DNA from: Psococerastis gibbosa
Taxonomy: Eukaryota; Arthropoda; Insecta; Psocodea; Psocidae
Direction: 5' to 3'
Assembly (NCBI GenBank): GCA_963971405.1
Contig: OZ020490.1
Span: 22,903,464-22,967,463, forward strand
DNA length: 64,000 nucleotides
The stretch's first letter is position 1, and each line of letters starts with the position of its first letter. A program made the position numbers and the translations under genes. Positions 36,330 to 47,290 of this stretch are shown one piece after another. The notes below the pieces were generated by a model. It had not been told where the DNA came from, made no database searches, and saw only the letters and a program-made list of their open reading frames with translations.

Positions 36330-36497
36330 TATCTTCATCTTTCAATCCCTCTTCTATCAAAGATAGACGACCATCATGGCAATTTTAACCTCGGAAACTG
36401 CTGCTCTGAAAAGGGGAGTCTTGCGGAACCACTGTCCCAGGTTATTCAACTTCTGGGATGTTCTTCTTCTGCATTCAATCCCTCATCTTCCCAATTA
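36330..36497. repeat. Interspersed repeat fragment, left part (interrupted by R1)
   Basis: TCAATCCCTCTTCTATCAAA, GACGACCATCATGGCAATTT and CTCGGAAACTGCTG correspond to the uninterrupted copy at about 40515-40660. The right part resumes after R1 at 37362 (ACAACATGCAGAAGGCGATA). Confidence 0.65.
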
Positions 36498-37361
36498 TTG
36501 CTTTCCAATTTATACATAGTATAAGGAAAGCTTTGTGACGGTCGAAATTTTCGATTCCGAGATTTCAACGGATTTACACGTTTTAAGGTCCCAGGAACCC
36601 AAAAAAGTGGTTTTTACGAAATGTCTGTCTGTCTATCTGTCTGTTCGTCGATTTCCGGGCAAACTACTCGGTCGATTTTGATGAAATTCGGCATATAGTT
36701 ACATAGTTACAAAAGTCATACCTCGGGACCATTTTTTTTATTTTGGGCTAACTCAATTTGGAGGGTTTTTATTTTCAAAAAACTTCAAAAAAAACGTCTA
36801 AAAAAATTATTTCTCAAAAACGCTCCAACGATTTCTTTTAAATTCACATATATTGTAGTTGTTGTTAATGTTAACAAAATGCGGAGGGTCGCTTGCCCCT
36901 TGATAGTTTGCTTCTGGGGGTAAAAAAATAAAAATGACTAAATTTTAATGAAAAATGACTAAAAAATAATTTTTCTGCGACACCTTGCTATCGATGATTT
37001 CTACCGTCAGGTATGTTTTAGGTGTCAAGTTGAGTAACGAAACCGGATAGGTTGCTTTCCCAAAAAAGTATTTGGTTTTGTAAAAAAAAAAAAGTTTTTT
37101 TTTGAAAAAATGATTGAAAATTCACGCTCAAAAGCATTGCGTGCCCTGCCAGTATTGTTGTGTGGTAATGTGTTGGTCTGACCTATCTCGAATTTACCTC
37201 ACCTCCAGAGACGTCAGGTGGACAACCCCCCGCCCCCCACCCACCCGAGATATCGGAAATTTAACTATAGGAAAATTATTTACCATGAAGTTACTCATTT
37301 TCTCTATCTACTAATTTTGATAAATTGGAAAGCATGTTCGAGTAAACTCGGACCGGTTCTT
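36498..37361 (+). mobile_element. R1 repeat, complete copy (reference description)
   Basis: About 860 bp. Left end TTGCTTTCCAATTTATACAT forms an imperfect hairpin with TATAAGGAAAGC. Next come ATTTACACGTTTTAAGGTCC, TTTTTACGAAAT and a (GTCT)n microsatellite (36622-36645), then CAAACTACTCGGTCGATTTT. The remainder is T/A-rich with CCCCTTGATAGTTTGCTTCT and a poly-C tract. The right end is ATAAATTGGAAAGCATGTTC (inverse of the left end), a small GAGTAAACTC hairpin and CGGACCGGTTCTT. No ORF. Non-coding body, internal GTCT microsatellite, paired inverted termini, terminal hairpin and T-T insertion without duplication together resemble Helentron-associated elements (DINE-1-like). This class call is inference. 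Confidence 0.8.
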
Positions 37362-37464
37362 ACAACATGCAGAAGGCGATACCTTTTGCTCCGCATCACA
37401 TGGCCAAATTATGTTTTTTTTTTTACGTGGTGGGTTCACATACATACAGCCATGGTGGGTAGGT

Positions 37465-38840
37465 GGGGTTAAACTATGTGTGGATTTCCTTTAGGAAGTC
37501 ATATATATAGCTTGGTAGGAGTAATTTTTGCTTTCCAATTTATACGTAGTATAAGGAAAGCTTTGTGACGGTCGAAATTTTCGATTCCGAGATTTCAACG
37601 GATTTACACGTTTTGAGGTCCCAGGAACCCAAAAAAGTGGTTTTTACGAAATGTCTGTCTGTCTGTCTGTCTGTTCATCGATCGATTTCCGGGCAAACTA
37701 CTCGGTCGATTTAAATGAAATTTTGGCATGTAGGTTTATAAAAATCATACCTCCAGACCATTTTTTTTTATTTTGGGCTAACCCAATTTGGGGGTTTTAT
37801 TCTCACAAAACTCCAAAAAAACGTCTAAAAAATTATTTCTCAAAAACGGCTCCAACGATTTCTTTTAAATTCACATATATTGTAGTCGTCATTAATGTTA
37901 ATAAAATGTGGGGGGTCGCTTGCCCCTTGATAGTTTGCTTCTGGGGGTAAACAAATAAAAATAACTCAATTTTAATTAAAAATGACGAAAAAATAATTTT
38001 TCTGCGAAACCTTTCCATCGATGACTTCTAACTTCAAGCATGTTTTAAATGACAAATTGAGTAATGAAACCGGATAGTTTGGTTTTCCAAAAAACTATTG
38101 GGTTTTGTGCAAAAAAAATCTTTTTTTGAAAAAATGAAAGCAAATTCACGCTCAAATGCATTGCGTGCCCTGCCATTATTGCTGTGTTGTGGTAATGTGT
38201 AGGTCTGACCTATCTAGAATTTAAGTCACCTCCAGTGACGTCAGGTGGACGACTCCCCCCCCCCCCCCGTGATATCCGAAATTTAACCATGATATTAATC
38301 ATTTTCTCTCTCTACTAATCGATAAATTGGAAAGCATGTTCGAGTAAACTCGGACCGGTTCTTAGAAATTATGTGGGCATAATTAAAAGGGAGGGCTGTC
38401 ATTAAGGGGAAGATGCGGTCTAGTAATTTGTTCCTAGCTATGGTGAATTCAGGGCATTCCAGTATAACATGTTGCATTGTGACTTTCCAGGCAATGACTA
38501 CAGAGGGGAGAGTGTGAGCCCAGTAGGGTATGATAGATATATGCCTCAGAGAGTCCATGGTTTGTCCTCAGACGTGAGATGTTTGATAAATACATACGAT
38601 GAGTTGGGCCAGAAACATTAGCAAACCATTCGTTTTTAAGTGGTCGAGGTAGAATAGACCTGCAGAAGGAGCCAGAAGTATTGGATATAAAGTCATTTAC
38701 CCAGAACTGGAAATGGTGTTGTTTTATGGTCTTAAAAAATTCCTCTTTATGGTTTTCGTCCTTAAACCGGCGTTGATTCTGTCCATCCCTCCAGCTGCAG
38801 GCATGGACAAGGATAACAACGAAAAAATTGAGCATATGCA
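37465..38840 (-). pseudogene. Jockey-like RT/RNase H C-terminus fragment, split by R1
   Basis: Minus-strand reading from 38840 to 38364 gives LKNEWFANVSGPTHRMYLSN, ISRLRTNHGLSEAYIYHTLL, SPLCSHCLESHNAT, then after a frame change HVILECPEFTIARNKLLDRI and NYAHIISK. This is the typical C-terminal region of Jockey/I-type non-LTR proteins. R1 (37528-38363) follows, and the same frame appears to resume left of it as ITPTKLYIYDFLKEIHT before a stop, the usual FLK end. Confidence 0.75.
37528..38363 (+). mobile_element. R1 repeat, complete copy
   Basis: TTGCTTTCCAATTTATACGT left end, (GTCT)n at 37651-37672, a C12 run near 38257-38268 and an ACTCGGACCGGTTCTT right end. It lies inside a Jockey-like C-terminus. 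Confidence 0.9.
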
Positions 38841-38843
38841 GTC

Positions 38844-38979
38844 GGGGTCTTCACAGTGTTGGTGTTTTCGAGTTAGATGTGATATCCAAGTTAACACACA
38901 ATCGTGAGTGTACCTCGGGAGTGAGTTATCATGTAGTTAACTAGGTATAACTCGATAGCACGAACACTGTGAAGACCCC
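38844..38979. mobile_element. 136-bp MITE-like inverted repeat
   Basis: GGGGTCTTCACAGTGTT at the left and AACACTGTGAAGACCCC at the right are perfect 17-bp inverted ends. A smaller inner pair is present (AGTTAACACAC and TAGTTAACTA region). No clear target duplication. Confidence 0.6.
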
Positions 38980-39208
38980 TATTATATCTTCGCAGTTAAC
39001 TCGTAAAAGTAAGGGATACTAAGAGTATCTATGATGAATTCTAAAGTTTCATATAGGATAGATGAGACGTTCGCCCCTGTCAAGGAAATTTTTTCATTTC
39101 TGGTGCCACACGTTTTCTTCGACCAATGCGAGCACGCCTAGAACACTTCCAAATAATTAAAATTCCCGTTACTAGTAAGCCTAAAGTACCCATTGCATAA
39201 CTAATAAT

Positions 39209-40081
39209 AAGAACCGGTCCGAGTTTACTCGAACATGCTTTCCAATTTATCGATTAGTAGAGAGAGAAAATGATTAATTTCATGGTAAATAATTTTCCTA
39301 TGGTTAAATTTCGGATATCACGGGGGGGGGGGGGGGGGGTCGTCCACCTGATGTCACTGGAGGTGACTTAAATTCTAGATAGGTCAGACCTACACATTAC
39401 CACAACACAGCAATAATGGCATGCATTTGAGGGCATGCATTTGAGCGTGGATTTGCTTTCATTTTTTCAAAAAAAATTTTTTTGCACAAAACCCAATAGT
39501 TTTTTGGAAAACCAAACTATCCGGTTTCATTACTCAATTTAACATCTAATACATGCTTGAAGTTAGAAATCATCGATAGAAAGGTTTCGCAGAAAAAATT
39601 TTTTTTAGTCATTTTTAATTAAAATTTAGTTATTTTTTATTTTTTTACCCCCAGAAGCAAACTATCAAGGGGCAAGCGACCCCCCGCATTTTATTAACAT
39701 TAATAACGACTACAATATATGTGAATTTAAAAGAAATCGTTGGAGCGTTTTTGAGAAATAATATTTTTAGACGTTTTTTTTTAGTTTTTTGGGAATAAAA
39801 CCCCCCCAAATTGAGTTAGCCCAAAATAAAAATAAAATGGTCTGGAGGTATGATTTTTATAAACCTACATGCCAAATTTCATTTAAATCGACCGAGTAGT
39901 TTGCCCGGAAATCGATGAACAGACAGAGCGACAGGGCGACAGAGCGACAGACAGACATTTCGTAAAGAACACTTTTTTGGGTTCCTGGGACCTCAAAACG
40001 TGTAAATCTGTTGAAATCTCGGAATCGAACATTTCGACCGTCACAAAGCTTTCCTTATACTACGTATAATTTGGAAAGCAG
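39209..40081 (-). mobile_element. R1 repeat, complete copy, reverse
   Basis: AAGAACCGGTCCGAGTTTAC to TATAATTTGGAAAGCA, with a degenerate GACAGAGCGACAGGGCGACA tract in place of the clean GTCT run and a G17 run near 39323-39339. Confidence 0.9.
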
Positions 40082-40514
40082 AAATAATAATTGGATGATA
40101 AATAAAAAACAGGGAAACTGAACTCCACAATAGCAAAACTGTCTTCTTTCGATATAGTTGGAAATCATCAGGCTCTAATGACCTGTGTAACAAGTGATGT
40201 CATCTTCCCTAGAAAGGGGGAAACAGTCTATTATATGAAAATGCAGGAAATAGTGGACTGCGGTTGCGTCGTCTTATAGCTGAAAAAGGGTTGGGTGGGG
40301 GACAACCATCCATTCTCTCACAGTTCCGTAACCATGGTTACCAAACAATGGGACCTCTATGCAGCAACGGCCAAACTCGCTGAAGCCCCCCCATTGCACA
40401 CTCATCAACTTCTAAGCGCGAAGTACTTACCACACTACTCCGGAATAAGAGCTTTATGTTTTCTTTTTTCAACGGCCTAAATATATTATAATATCAAATG
40501 TTTTAAAATCATTC
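40082..40514. other. No gene recognised
   Basis: A short ORF (40295-40480) has no recognisable domain. Confidence 0.3.
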
Positions 40515-40660
40515 TTCTTCTATAAATACCTCTTCTATCCAAGGTTGACGATCGACATGGCAATTTGTACCTTGGAGACTGCTGGATTATTATACAAGCA
40601 GAAGGCGATACTTTTCGTTCCACATGACATGGCCAAAGTATGTCAGTTTCCGTTTCTTAA
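40515..40660. repeat. Interspersed repeat fragment, uninterrupted
   Basis: ATCCAAGGTTGACGATCGAC, CATGGCAATTTGTACC, GAGACTGCTGGATTATTATA and CAAGCAGAAGGCGATAC. It gives the empty-site sequence for the R1 insertion at 36498. Confidence 0.6.
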
Positions 40661-40953
40661 CCGTCAGTCAGCAGCTACTCGGCTTCTGTATCCATTCGCC
40701 TCAGGACCACAGCATTAATTAAGGCACAATTTCTACAGGAAATTTTTGATTGTTTGCTTTCCAAGGCCCGCTTTCAACAATTTTGCTGTCAACCCTGGCG
40801 GCCTAGGGGGGGGGGGGAGTCTGTTTATTAACTTGAGACACCCTACGAGCAGACTCCTTCACCTCAGAACGAAGGGGTATTGACTGACAGGGTGGACCCC
40901 CTGTTTATAGTGGATTCCGAACAACTTGGGGGAACATAGTGAAGTCTCACGAT

Positions 40954-41732
40954 CAGAGGCGTAAAGCTTAGAATGATGGCGGGGGCAAAACTAAGTAGAC
41001 CTTATGACGTCATCAGGTAGGATAAGGAAAAATTGAAGATATAAGAGCAAAATAGTAGGGTTTTACGCATTTTAATAGTAGTTAAGTATAGCTGCAGATA
41101 TTACAAAGCTAACAAAGGAATCAGAGGCGGTCCCAGACCTCATGAAAGGGGGAGGCACTTTTTAGTAGCGTAATTACGATAGGTTTTCGAAGGGAGCGGT
41201 GTATAATTTGGCGCCCCTCCACCTATTTTCATAAAAGTGTATAAAATGGAGAAAGCCGCGTACTCATGGACGTACGCAGCTTTTACATTAATGACCTTAG
41301 TGTCCTTTGCGCATGAGCCAGAGGGTTCGGAGGATACAAAGGGGGGTATTATTATTTTTTAAATAGGGCGGAAATAGTGGGGTTTTCCGCATTTTCAGAG
41401 CAATAATCTCTTCTATATTACAGGGAATTAATAAAACAGTGCACAAGAGGGGCTCGGGGGTCTCCCCGGGAGAAATTTTTTTAAAAATAGGGCAAAAATA
41501 GTGGGGTTTTATGCATTTTGAGTGCAGTAACACTCACTTGTATTTTAGAGGCAAAGATGCCTTCCAAAGGGGGGGGGGGGGGCAATTGCCCGCAGGGCCG
41601 GTCGCTGCGTCCGCCTCTGAAAGGAATGCTTATATTCATATTGCTGCAAAGGGGACCGGGGGTCTCCATGAAGTATGAACTCGAGGCAGGGGGGGGGGGG
41701 GCAAGATGGACCGTGCCAACTTTACGCCCCTG
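40954..41732 (+). mobile_element. hAT MITE (CAGAGGCGTAAAG family) with perfect 8-bp target duplication
   Basis: Ends CAGAGGCGTAAAGCTTAGAA and CCAACTTTACGCCCCTG. Flanking CTCACGAT is duplicated exactly (40946-40953 and 41733-41740). It belongs to the same family as the MITE inside R3 but is an independent insertion into R2. It is interrupted by 41122-41619. Confidence 0.93.
41122..41619. mobile_element. 498-bp hAT-type element (CAGAGGCGG ends) nested in the hAT MITE, perfect 8-bp duplication
   Basis: Ends CAGAGGCGG and CCGCCTCTG are perfect 9-bp inverted repeats. AAAGGAAT is duplicated exactly (41114-41121 and 41620-41627). The interior contains two related segments around AAATAGTGGGGTTTT and a G14 run. 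No transposase ORF, so it is non-autonomous. Confidence 0.93.
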
Positions 41733-41962
41733 CTCACGATTAATTCAGAGGTGACCAGGACTCGACATGCACTTAGACTAACTGATAGTCTCAGCGCATT
41801 ATCATGTTCCGCGTATGTTCCCCTGCCAACACTGAGCATACTGCCGAGTTTGCTGTAGTTATGAACAGGCTCTGTTCTTATGAATTCAACATGGTATTAT
41901 TAAAGTCAGATTTTTAAATATGATAACCGAATCAATTAAAAATGAACCGAAAACGCTAGCTA

Positions 41963-42914
41963 TTTTTTAGGGAGATTCATCTACCCATTGAGATGGCGAC
42001 CAATGTTTGACTTTCGGAAAATTTATTCACAACTTTTCATTTCATGACCCCCTGAGCCTAAAACCACCCTCCGTTCAAAATGTTATATATATATATATAT
42101 ATGTATATCGATTTTAGGAAACACTCTAACTACCGTAAATATTATCCGATTTGGATGAAACTTGGCACAAAAATTGATCAAACAAATGCCTTGATCGAGC
42201 TCGTTAACCAGCTAGATCCGCTATTTAGTTACAAGATGGCGGCCGATTGAAAACTTATATAATTCATATCTCAGTCAATATTGGTCGCAGAGGAATGAAT
42301 TAAAATCTGACTGAAAGATCATATTATTATCTACGATAATGGTAATCAACACTTTTTACGACAAATTAACGATTTCAAGATGACGTCCAGTCAAAGTAAA
42401 AATAATTTAATAAGTAAAAGTTCATAGTCGTTGTAGTTTGGAACACAAGAGTGTTTTGTGTGTTGATGTTGTGATCGGGAAAATAATGAAGTTTTCTTTA
42501 TTTTCTATTACACATAGCGTCAGGGGCGTAAAGTTGGGCGGGGTGGGGGGCACGGTCCAACTGCCCCCCCCCCCCAGCTCCTTTTGGCTTTACCCCCCCC
42601 CCCCCAGCTTTGAGCATTGTAAGACGTGGTTCTTACTTCATAGTCCCCTTTGCAGCAATATGAATATAAGCATTCTTTTTTAGCTTTGTAAAATCTACAG
42701 CTATACTTTACAACTATTAAAAAATGCGTAAACTCTACAATTTTTCTATTATATTATCAATTTTTCTTCAATCCTGCCTGATGACGTCATAAGGTCTACT
42801 TAGTTTTGCCCCCGCCATCATTCTAAAACTTTACGCCTCTGGGTAGCGTAGAGGAAAAGCAGGGTCTGCGGAATCTCCCTACACCTGATCGGCCATAGCC
42901 GAAAGGGATTTTTA
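41963..42914 (-). repeat. R3 repeat with embedded hAT MITE, reverse
   Basis: Reverse of 9491-10446. The hAT MITE occupies 42521-42841, with CATAGCGT/GGTAGCGT as the decayed duplication. The TA microsatellite is at 42085-42105. Confidence 0.85.
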
Positions 42915-42976
42915 TATTTATTTTAAGTTGACACGTACTATAATTAGCATTACATAAACTATTGTAACTGCCATTA

Positions 42977-43237
42977 GGCGGCAATTCCACCGGCGATTTT
43001 ACCTCATTTGTGATTTGAGATTTTTTGTCTGTTTCGTTTTAAGGAGACTATTATGTAGATACTTAACTTATCTATTATAAATGAAGTTATAATATGGTAG
43101 CAGACATTATTAATAAGTCTCTACCATAAATTTATAATAGATAAGTTAAGTATCTACATAATTGTCTCATATTAAAACAAAACAAACAAAAAATCTCAGA
43201 TCACAAATGAAGTAACATCGCCAGTGGAATTGCCGCA
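42977..43237. mobile_element. 261-bp palindromic MITE with TTA duplication
   Basis: Arms start GGCGGCAATTCCACCGGCGA and mirror over about 115 bp. The centre has GGTAGCAGACATTATTAATA. TTA occurs on both sides (42974-42976 and 43238-43240), a PIF/Harbinger-like signature. Confidence 0.8.
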
Positions 43238-43685
43238 TTAGTTTTTGACATTTCCCACTCTTACGTTTATTGACATATATAAAACTAAGACACAGAGACC
43301 CACACCTACTGTAAGTAAAAAATCAGCGTGCTTTAAAATATACAATACAATGTGAGTGGCAATAATGAAAGGCCTGTTTGACATTAATGAAGAAGGATTT
43401 TTTGTAGGACTCCTAGCCAGTGGTTGACTATCTGCAATGGCAACTATGTAACTATGGAAACAATGCAACAATTAGTGAGTACCCCCTAGCAGACGGCCCG
43501 TACAATGTAGTATAATGTAAAACCCACACTCCCTCTAATCCTGGAAGACGACAGACACTAGCAATATCATCTCATTTTCAGCCTTTCTCCAGCACACTAA
43601 ACTCCTAGCACCAATATGAAACCCCTTACTTCACAGCCGTTGCATTACCTTCCTGGCGCATATGCCACTAAAGTGGTTTTGCGCC
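43238..43685. other. No gene recognised
   Basis: Non-coding; no repeat match. Confidence 0.3.
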
Positions 43686-44040
43686 CGTAGAAAATGAGCA
43701 CCCCAAAATTTGTTGTTTTTATTGACTTTATATTTTTTATTTAATTAACAAAGTTATGACAGATTTGGCTCATGTAAGTTATAGAAGACTACTTCATGCA
43801 TCATTTAATAGGAAATATTAAATTTTTGGTACTTTAGCTCTTTCATAAAATACCAGCGGGGACTAAAATTTCGCGTAATCTAGGATTTTTGGAACGACTA
43901 CAAAACCGAAAAGTAAAAATACTCAATTGTATGATGCACGAAGTGCTACACAACTTGAATGAGGCAAATTTTTAATAACTTGCTGAGTTAATGAAATAAA
44001 AAATGAAAAGTATTTAATTTTGGGGTGCCAATTTTCTACG
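43686..44040. mobile_element. Palindromic foldback repeat (CGTAGAAAAT ends), 355 bp
   Basis: CGTAGAAAATGAGCACCCCA and TGGGGTGCCAATTTTCTACG are inverted ends. Internal landmarks AGATTTGGCTCAT, CTACTTCATGCATCAT and ATTTAATTAAC are mirrored. The same architecture recurs, more intact, at about 55194-55545. Confidence 0.7.
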
Positions 44041-44584
44041 TAGCATATCATTATCCTCTGATAAGAAGTTGAGTATCCTAATAAGAAGGCATTCTTACAG
44101 GAGTTGGAGAGGGGTTAGACCCTTGTAGCACGTCTCTTGGTGGGGAAGGCTATCTATCTTTGTCAAGCCTTACATGCGGCTCCCCACTTACATTCTTAGG
44201 AGTCTTTACTGCTTTATTAACTATGGCCGGTCATTACGGGGGTCAGTCAGGAATTTATCAAAAACCTGGTTTTACTCATTATACCTTTTTTTTAGACTAG
44301 GAGCCAATAGGAGCGGAAAAGCTAGCAATTACACAAGTTCGTACTGTATAGTGTGACACCGTTTTTAGCCTAATGAGACTCCGCCAGGTGGGGTTAAAGG
44401 CGTATCCAGCGGTCACAAGTTGTATGTATGTTTAAAACGTAATTTGTTTGTAGAAAAGTTTAGTTTTATTCAATTAATTTCTTTTACTATTTTATGAATT
44501 AGCTTGTTTCGGGGGGGGGGGGTCATGACCCCCTCCCCCCTCCCCCGTGGATCCGCCATTGGATGGGGTAAAGTAGTTGAGCAC
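44041..44584. other. No gene recognised
   Basis: Contains a G12 run next to a C-rich tract (44511-44545). No coding signal. Confidence 0.3.
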
Positions 44585-44744
44585 CAGCGGGTCTACTATG
44601 CGCTTTACGTATTACTAACTTATTCTTGGGGCTAAAAATGTAAATAAAACAATTTTGAATAGCTCTTTCCATGCTAAAATTATTTTTGTGCACATTTTTA
44701 ATCCCAGGTTAAAATAAAAAATACTCGTCATAGTAGGCCCGCTG
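44585..44744. mobile_element. 160-bp MITE with CAGCGGGTCTACTATG ends
   Basis: CAGCGGGTCTACTATG and CATAGTAGGCCCGCTG are inverted with one mismatch. The interior carries AATGTAAATAAAACAATTTT and GCTCTTTCCATGCTAAAAT, reminiscent of the interior of the 13514-13649 MITE (AATGTAAACAAGATAATTTT, TGGAAAGTGCTATT). Confidence 0.7.
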
Positions 44745-44967
44745 GAGCAATTTCTTCATGTCCGCGTTACCTTGGTCAGGCGTTGGGGTAAACTGAAGGT
44801 TAGGGTGAAAAATTTAGCATTACGTCCAGTTTGGAACCTCGACCTTCCGTTTGACAGTCCAGTGTTCTACCAACTGGACTATACAGAAGCCTGCGGTATG
44901 CGGCGTATAATTAAATATTCGAAAGGGACGATGACCACCGGCTCAAGATTTCTCTACCCAGTTTGCC

Positions 44968-46672
44968 GCAGAAGCTTATTCAATTTACCTTCAAAAGTAG
45001 CCAAACTATTGTACACTTGCTTACAAACTTAAAGTTTCTGTTGGTAGCCTTCAAGTCCCAAGGGCTATGCGAGTCAGCAATCTCCATGGCAACTGTTGAA
45101 AGGGCTAACCCATCGTTAGTACAGCTGAGGAAAGTGGAATACGAAGCTCATTCAGTTTATCTTCTACCCTATCTATTACGCACTTGCTTATTACAAACTT
45201 TAAGTTTCTGTTGGTAGCCTTCAAGTCCCAAGGGCTATGCGAGTGAGCAATCTCCCATGCAACTGCGCTGAGAGGGCCCCACCATCGTTGGTACACCTGA
45301 GGAAAGTGGAATACGAAGCTCATTCAGTTTATCTTCTACCCTATCTATTACGCACTTGCTTATTACAAACTTAAAGTTTCTGTTGGTAGCCTTCAAGTCC
45401 CAAGGGCTATGCGAGTGAGCAATCCCCCATGCAACTGCTGAGAGGGCCACACCATCGTTGGTACACCTGAGGAAAGTGGAATACGAAGCTCATTCAGTTT
45501 ATCTTCAACCCTATCTATTACGCACTTGCTTATTACAAACTTAAAGTTTCTGTTGGTAGCCTTCAAGTCCCAAGGGCTATGCGAGTGAGCAATCTCCCAT
45601 GCAACTGCTGAGAGGGCCCCACCATCGTTGGTACACCCGAGGAAAGTGGAATACGAAGCTCATTCAGTTTATCTTCTGCCCTATCTATTACGCACTTGCT
45701 TATTACAAACTTAAAGTTTCTGTTGGTAGCCTTCAAGTCCCAAGGGCTATGCGAGTGAGCAATCTCCCATGCAACTGCGCTGAGAGGGCCCCACCATCGT
45801 TGGTACACCTGAGGAAAGTGGAATACGAAGCTCATTCAGTTTATCTTCAACCCTATCTATTACGCACTTGCTTATTGCAAACTTAAAGTTTCTGTTGGTA
45901 GCCTTCAAGTCCCAAGGGCAATGGGAGTGAGCAATCTCCCATGCAACTGCTGAGAGGGCCACACCATCGTTGGTACACCTGAGGAAAGTGGAATACGAAG
46001 CTCATTCAGTTTATCTTCAACCCTATCTATTACGCACTTGCTTATTACAAACTTAAAGTTTCTGTTGGTAGCCTTCAAGTCCCAAGGGCTATGCGAGTGA
46101 GCAATCTCCCATGCAACTGCTGAGAGGGCCCCACCATCGTTGGTACACCCGAGGAAAGTGGAATACGAAGCTCATTCAGTTTATCTTCTACCCTATCTAT
46201 TACGCACTTGCTTATTACAAACTTAAAGTTTCTGTTGGTAGCCTTCAAGTCCCAAGGGCAATGGGAGTGAGCAATCTCCCATGCAACTGCTGAGAGGGCC
46301 ACACCATCGTTGGTACACCTGAGGAAAGTGGAATACGAAGCTCATTCAGTTTATCTTCAACCCTATCTATTACGCACTTGCTTATTACAAACTTAAAGTT
46401 TCTGTTGGTAGCCTTCAAGTCCCAAGGGCTATGCGAGTGAGCAATCTCCCATGCAACTGCTGAGAGGGCCCCACCATCGTTGGTACACCTGAGGAAAGTG
46501 GAATACGAAGCTCATTCAGTTTATCTTCTACCCTATCTATTACGCACTTGCTTATTACAAACTTAAAGTTTCTGTTGGTAGCCTTCAAGTCCCAAGGGCA
46601 ATGAGAGTGAGGAATCTCCCTTTCAACTGAGAGGACCCTAGCCATCATTGGTAAAGGTGAAGAAAGTGGAAT
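44968..46672. repeat. ~170-bp satellite array, about ten units
   Basis: Ten copies of a 168-173-bp unit, anchored on CTTCAAGTCCCAAGGGC at about 45050, 45220, 45390, 45560, 45730, 45905, 46075, 46245, 46412 and 46582. The terminal units (first and last) are the most diverged and the inner ones nearly identical, as expected from unequal exchange. Variants alternate (GGGCAATGGG with CCACACCATC and CTTCAACCC, versus GGGCTATGCG with CCCCACCATC and CTTCTACCC) in units 6-9, suggesting an emerging ~340-bp dimer. Overlapping ORFs on both strands are by-products of repetition, since the unit length is not a multiple of three. Confidence 0.9.
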
Positions 46673-46879
46673 CCGAAGGAATACGCGTAGTCATCAATGG
46701 CCATTAGGACCGGTATTTACGGACAACTCGAACGCCGGTAAAATGGAGGAAATGGGTAGGTGCGAAACCCCAGAGTCTACATCAGCAGCTTTCTGCAGCA
46801 GGCTTGTCGCAGGTGCACGCGGTTTCCCCCACCTAGAAAGTATCTAAAGTGCGTTCAGAAATAAACTGTTTCACCAACC

Positions 46880-47290
46880 AATCACCAACCCATTTGTTCC
46901 CTAGACAAATTTCTCAGCACGTCTGTCGCGTTGCGATCCTGATGTCTTGGCGGACTTTCACTTCTAGTGTTCTAGCCTTCTTTTTCCCTCAGCTTCGATA
47001 TGTTTTATCCGTTTTATCAGGTCATTTCACTGCCTTCTTTCCACGTGGCCCCACTATGAGAGTCGCCGTTCATGGGCTTTATCGACTATGCTAGCTGTCT
47101 TCATTTCGTATTTCGTCTTTCAATGTGTCTATCAGCTTGTGTAAAGCCCAGGGACCGACGGGACCATTGCAGCATCCGGATCTTGGCCACGTGCAGTCTT
47201 TGTTCTTCGCGGCCTTTCTCAACGTGTATGTTGTATGCGATTGATTTAAAAACAAAATGGCAAACTGCATAATAATTCTCCAGCATAAAA
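46880..47290 (-). pseudogene. RTE-like RT C-terminal fragment
   Basis: On the minus strand: EEQRLHVAKIRMLQWSRRSL, GFTQADRHIERRNTK, then KAHERRLS-WGHVER and KRIKHIEAEGKRR across frame changes and stops. This is the conserved 'E-RMLRW..G..R.D.I.N..I...G......K..E.RLRW.GHV.R' region following the RT domain. Heavily decayed. Confidence 0.7.

Larger units (their letters stand above)
40765..41880 (-). repeat. R2 repeat (reverse) interrupted by nested hAT elements
   Basis: R2 right half at about 40765-40953 (GGGTGGACCCCCTGTTTATA, CCGAACAACTTGGG). R2 left half resumes at 41741 (TAATTCAGAGGTGACCAGGA to CTGAGCATACTGCCGAG). The intervening 40954-41732 is an hAT MITE that itself contains another. Confidence 0.85.

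Noticed and set aside
45105..46648. Protein-coding ORFs within the 170-bp satellite
   Set aside because: The same peptide reappears in shifting frames because the unit is not a multiple of three; no sign of selection for coding.
44968..46672. CRISPR-like array
   Set aside because: Eukaryotic context; the repeats are contiguous 170-bp units without short repeat/unique spacer structure.
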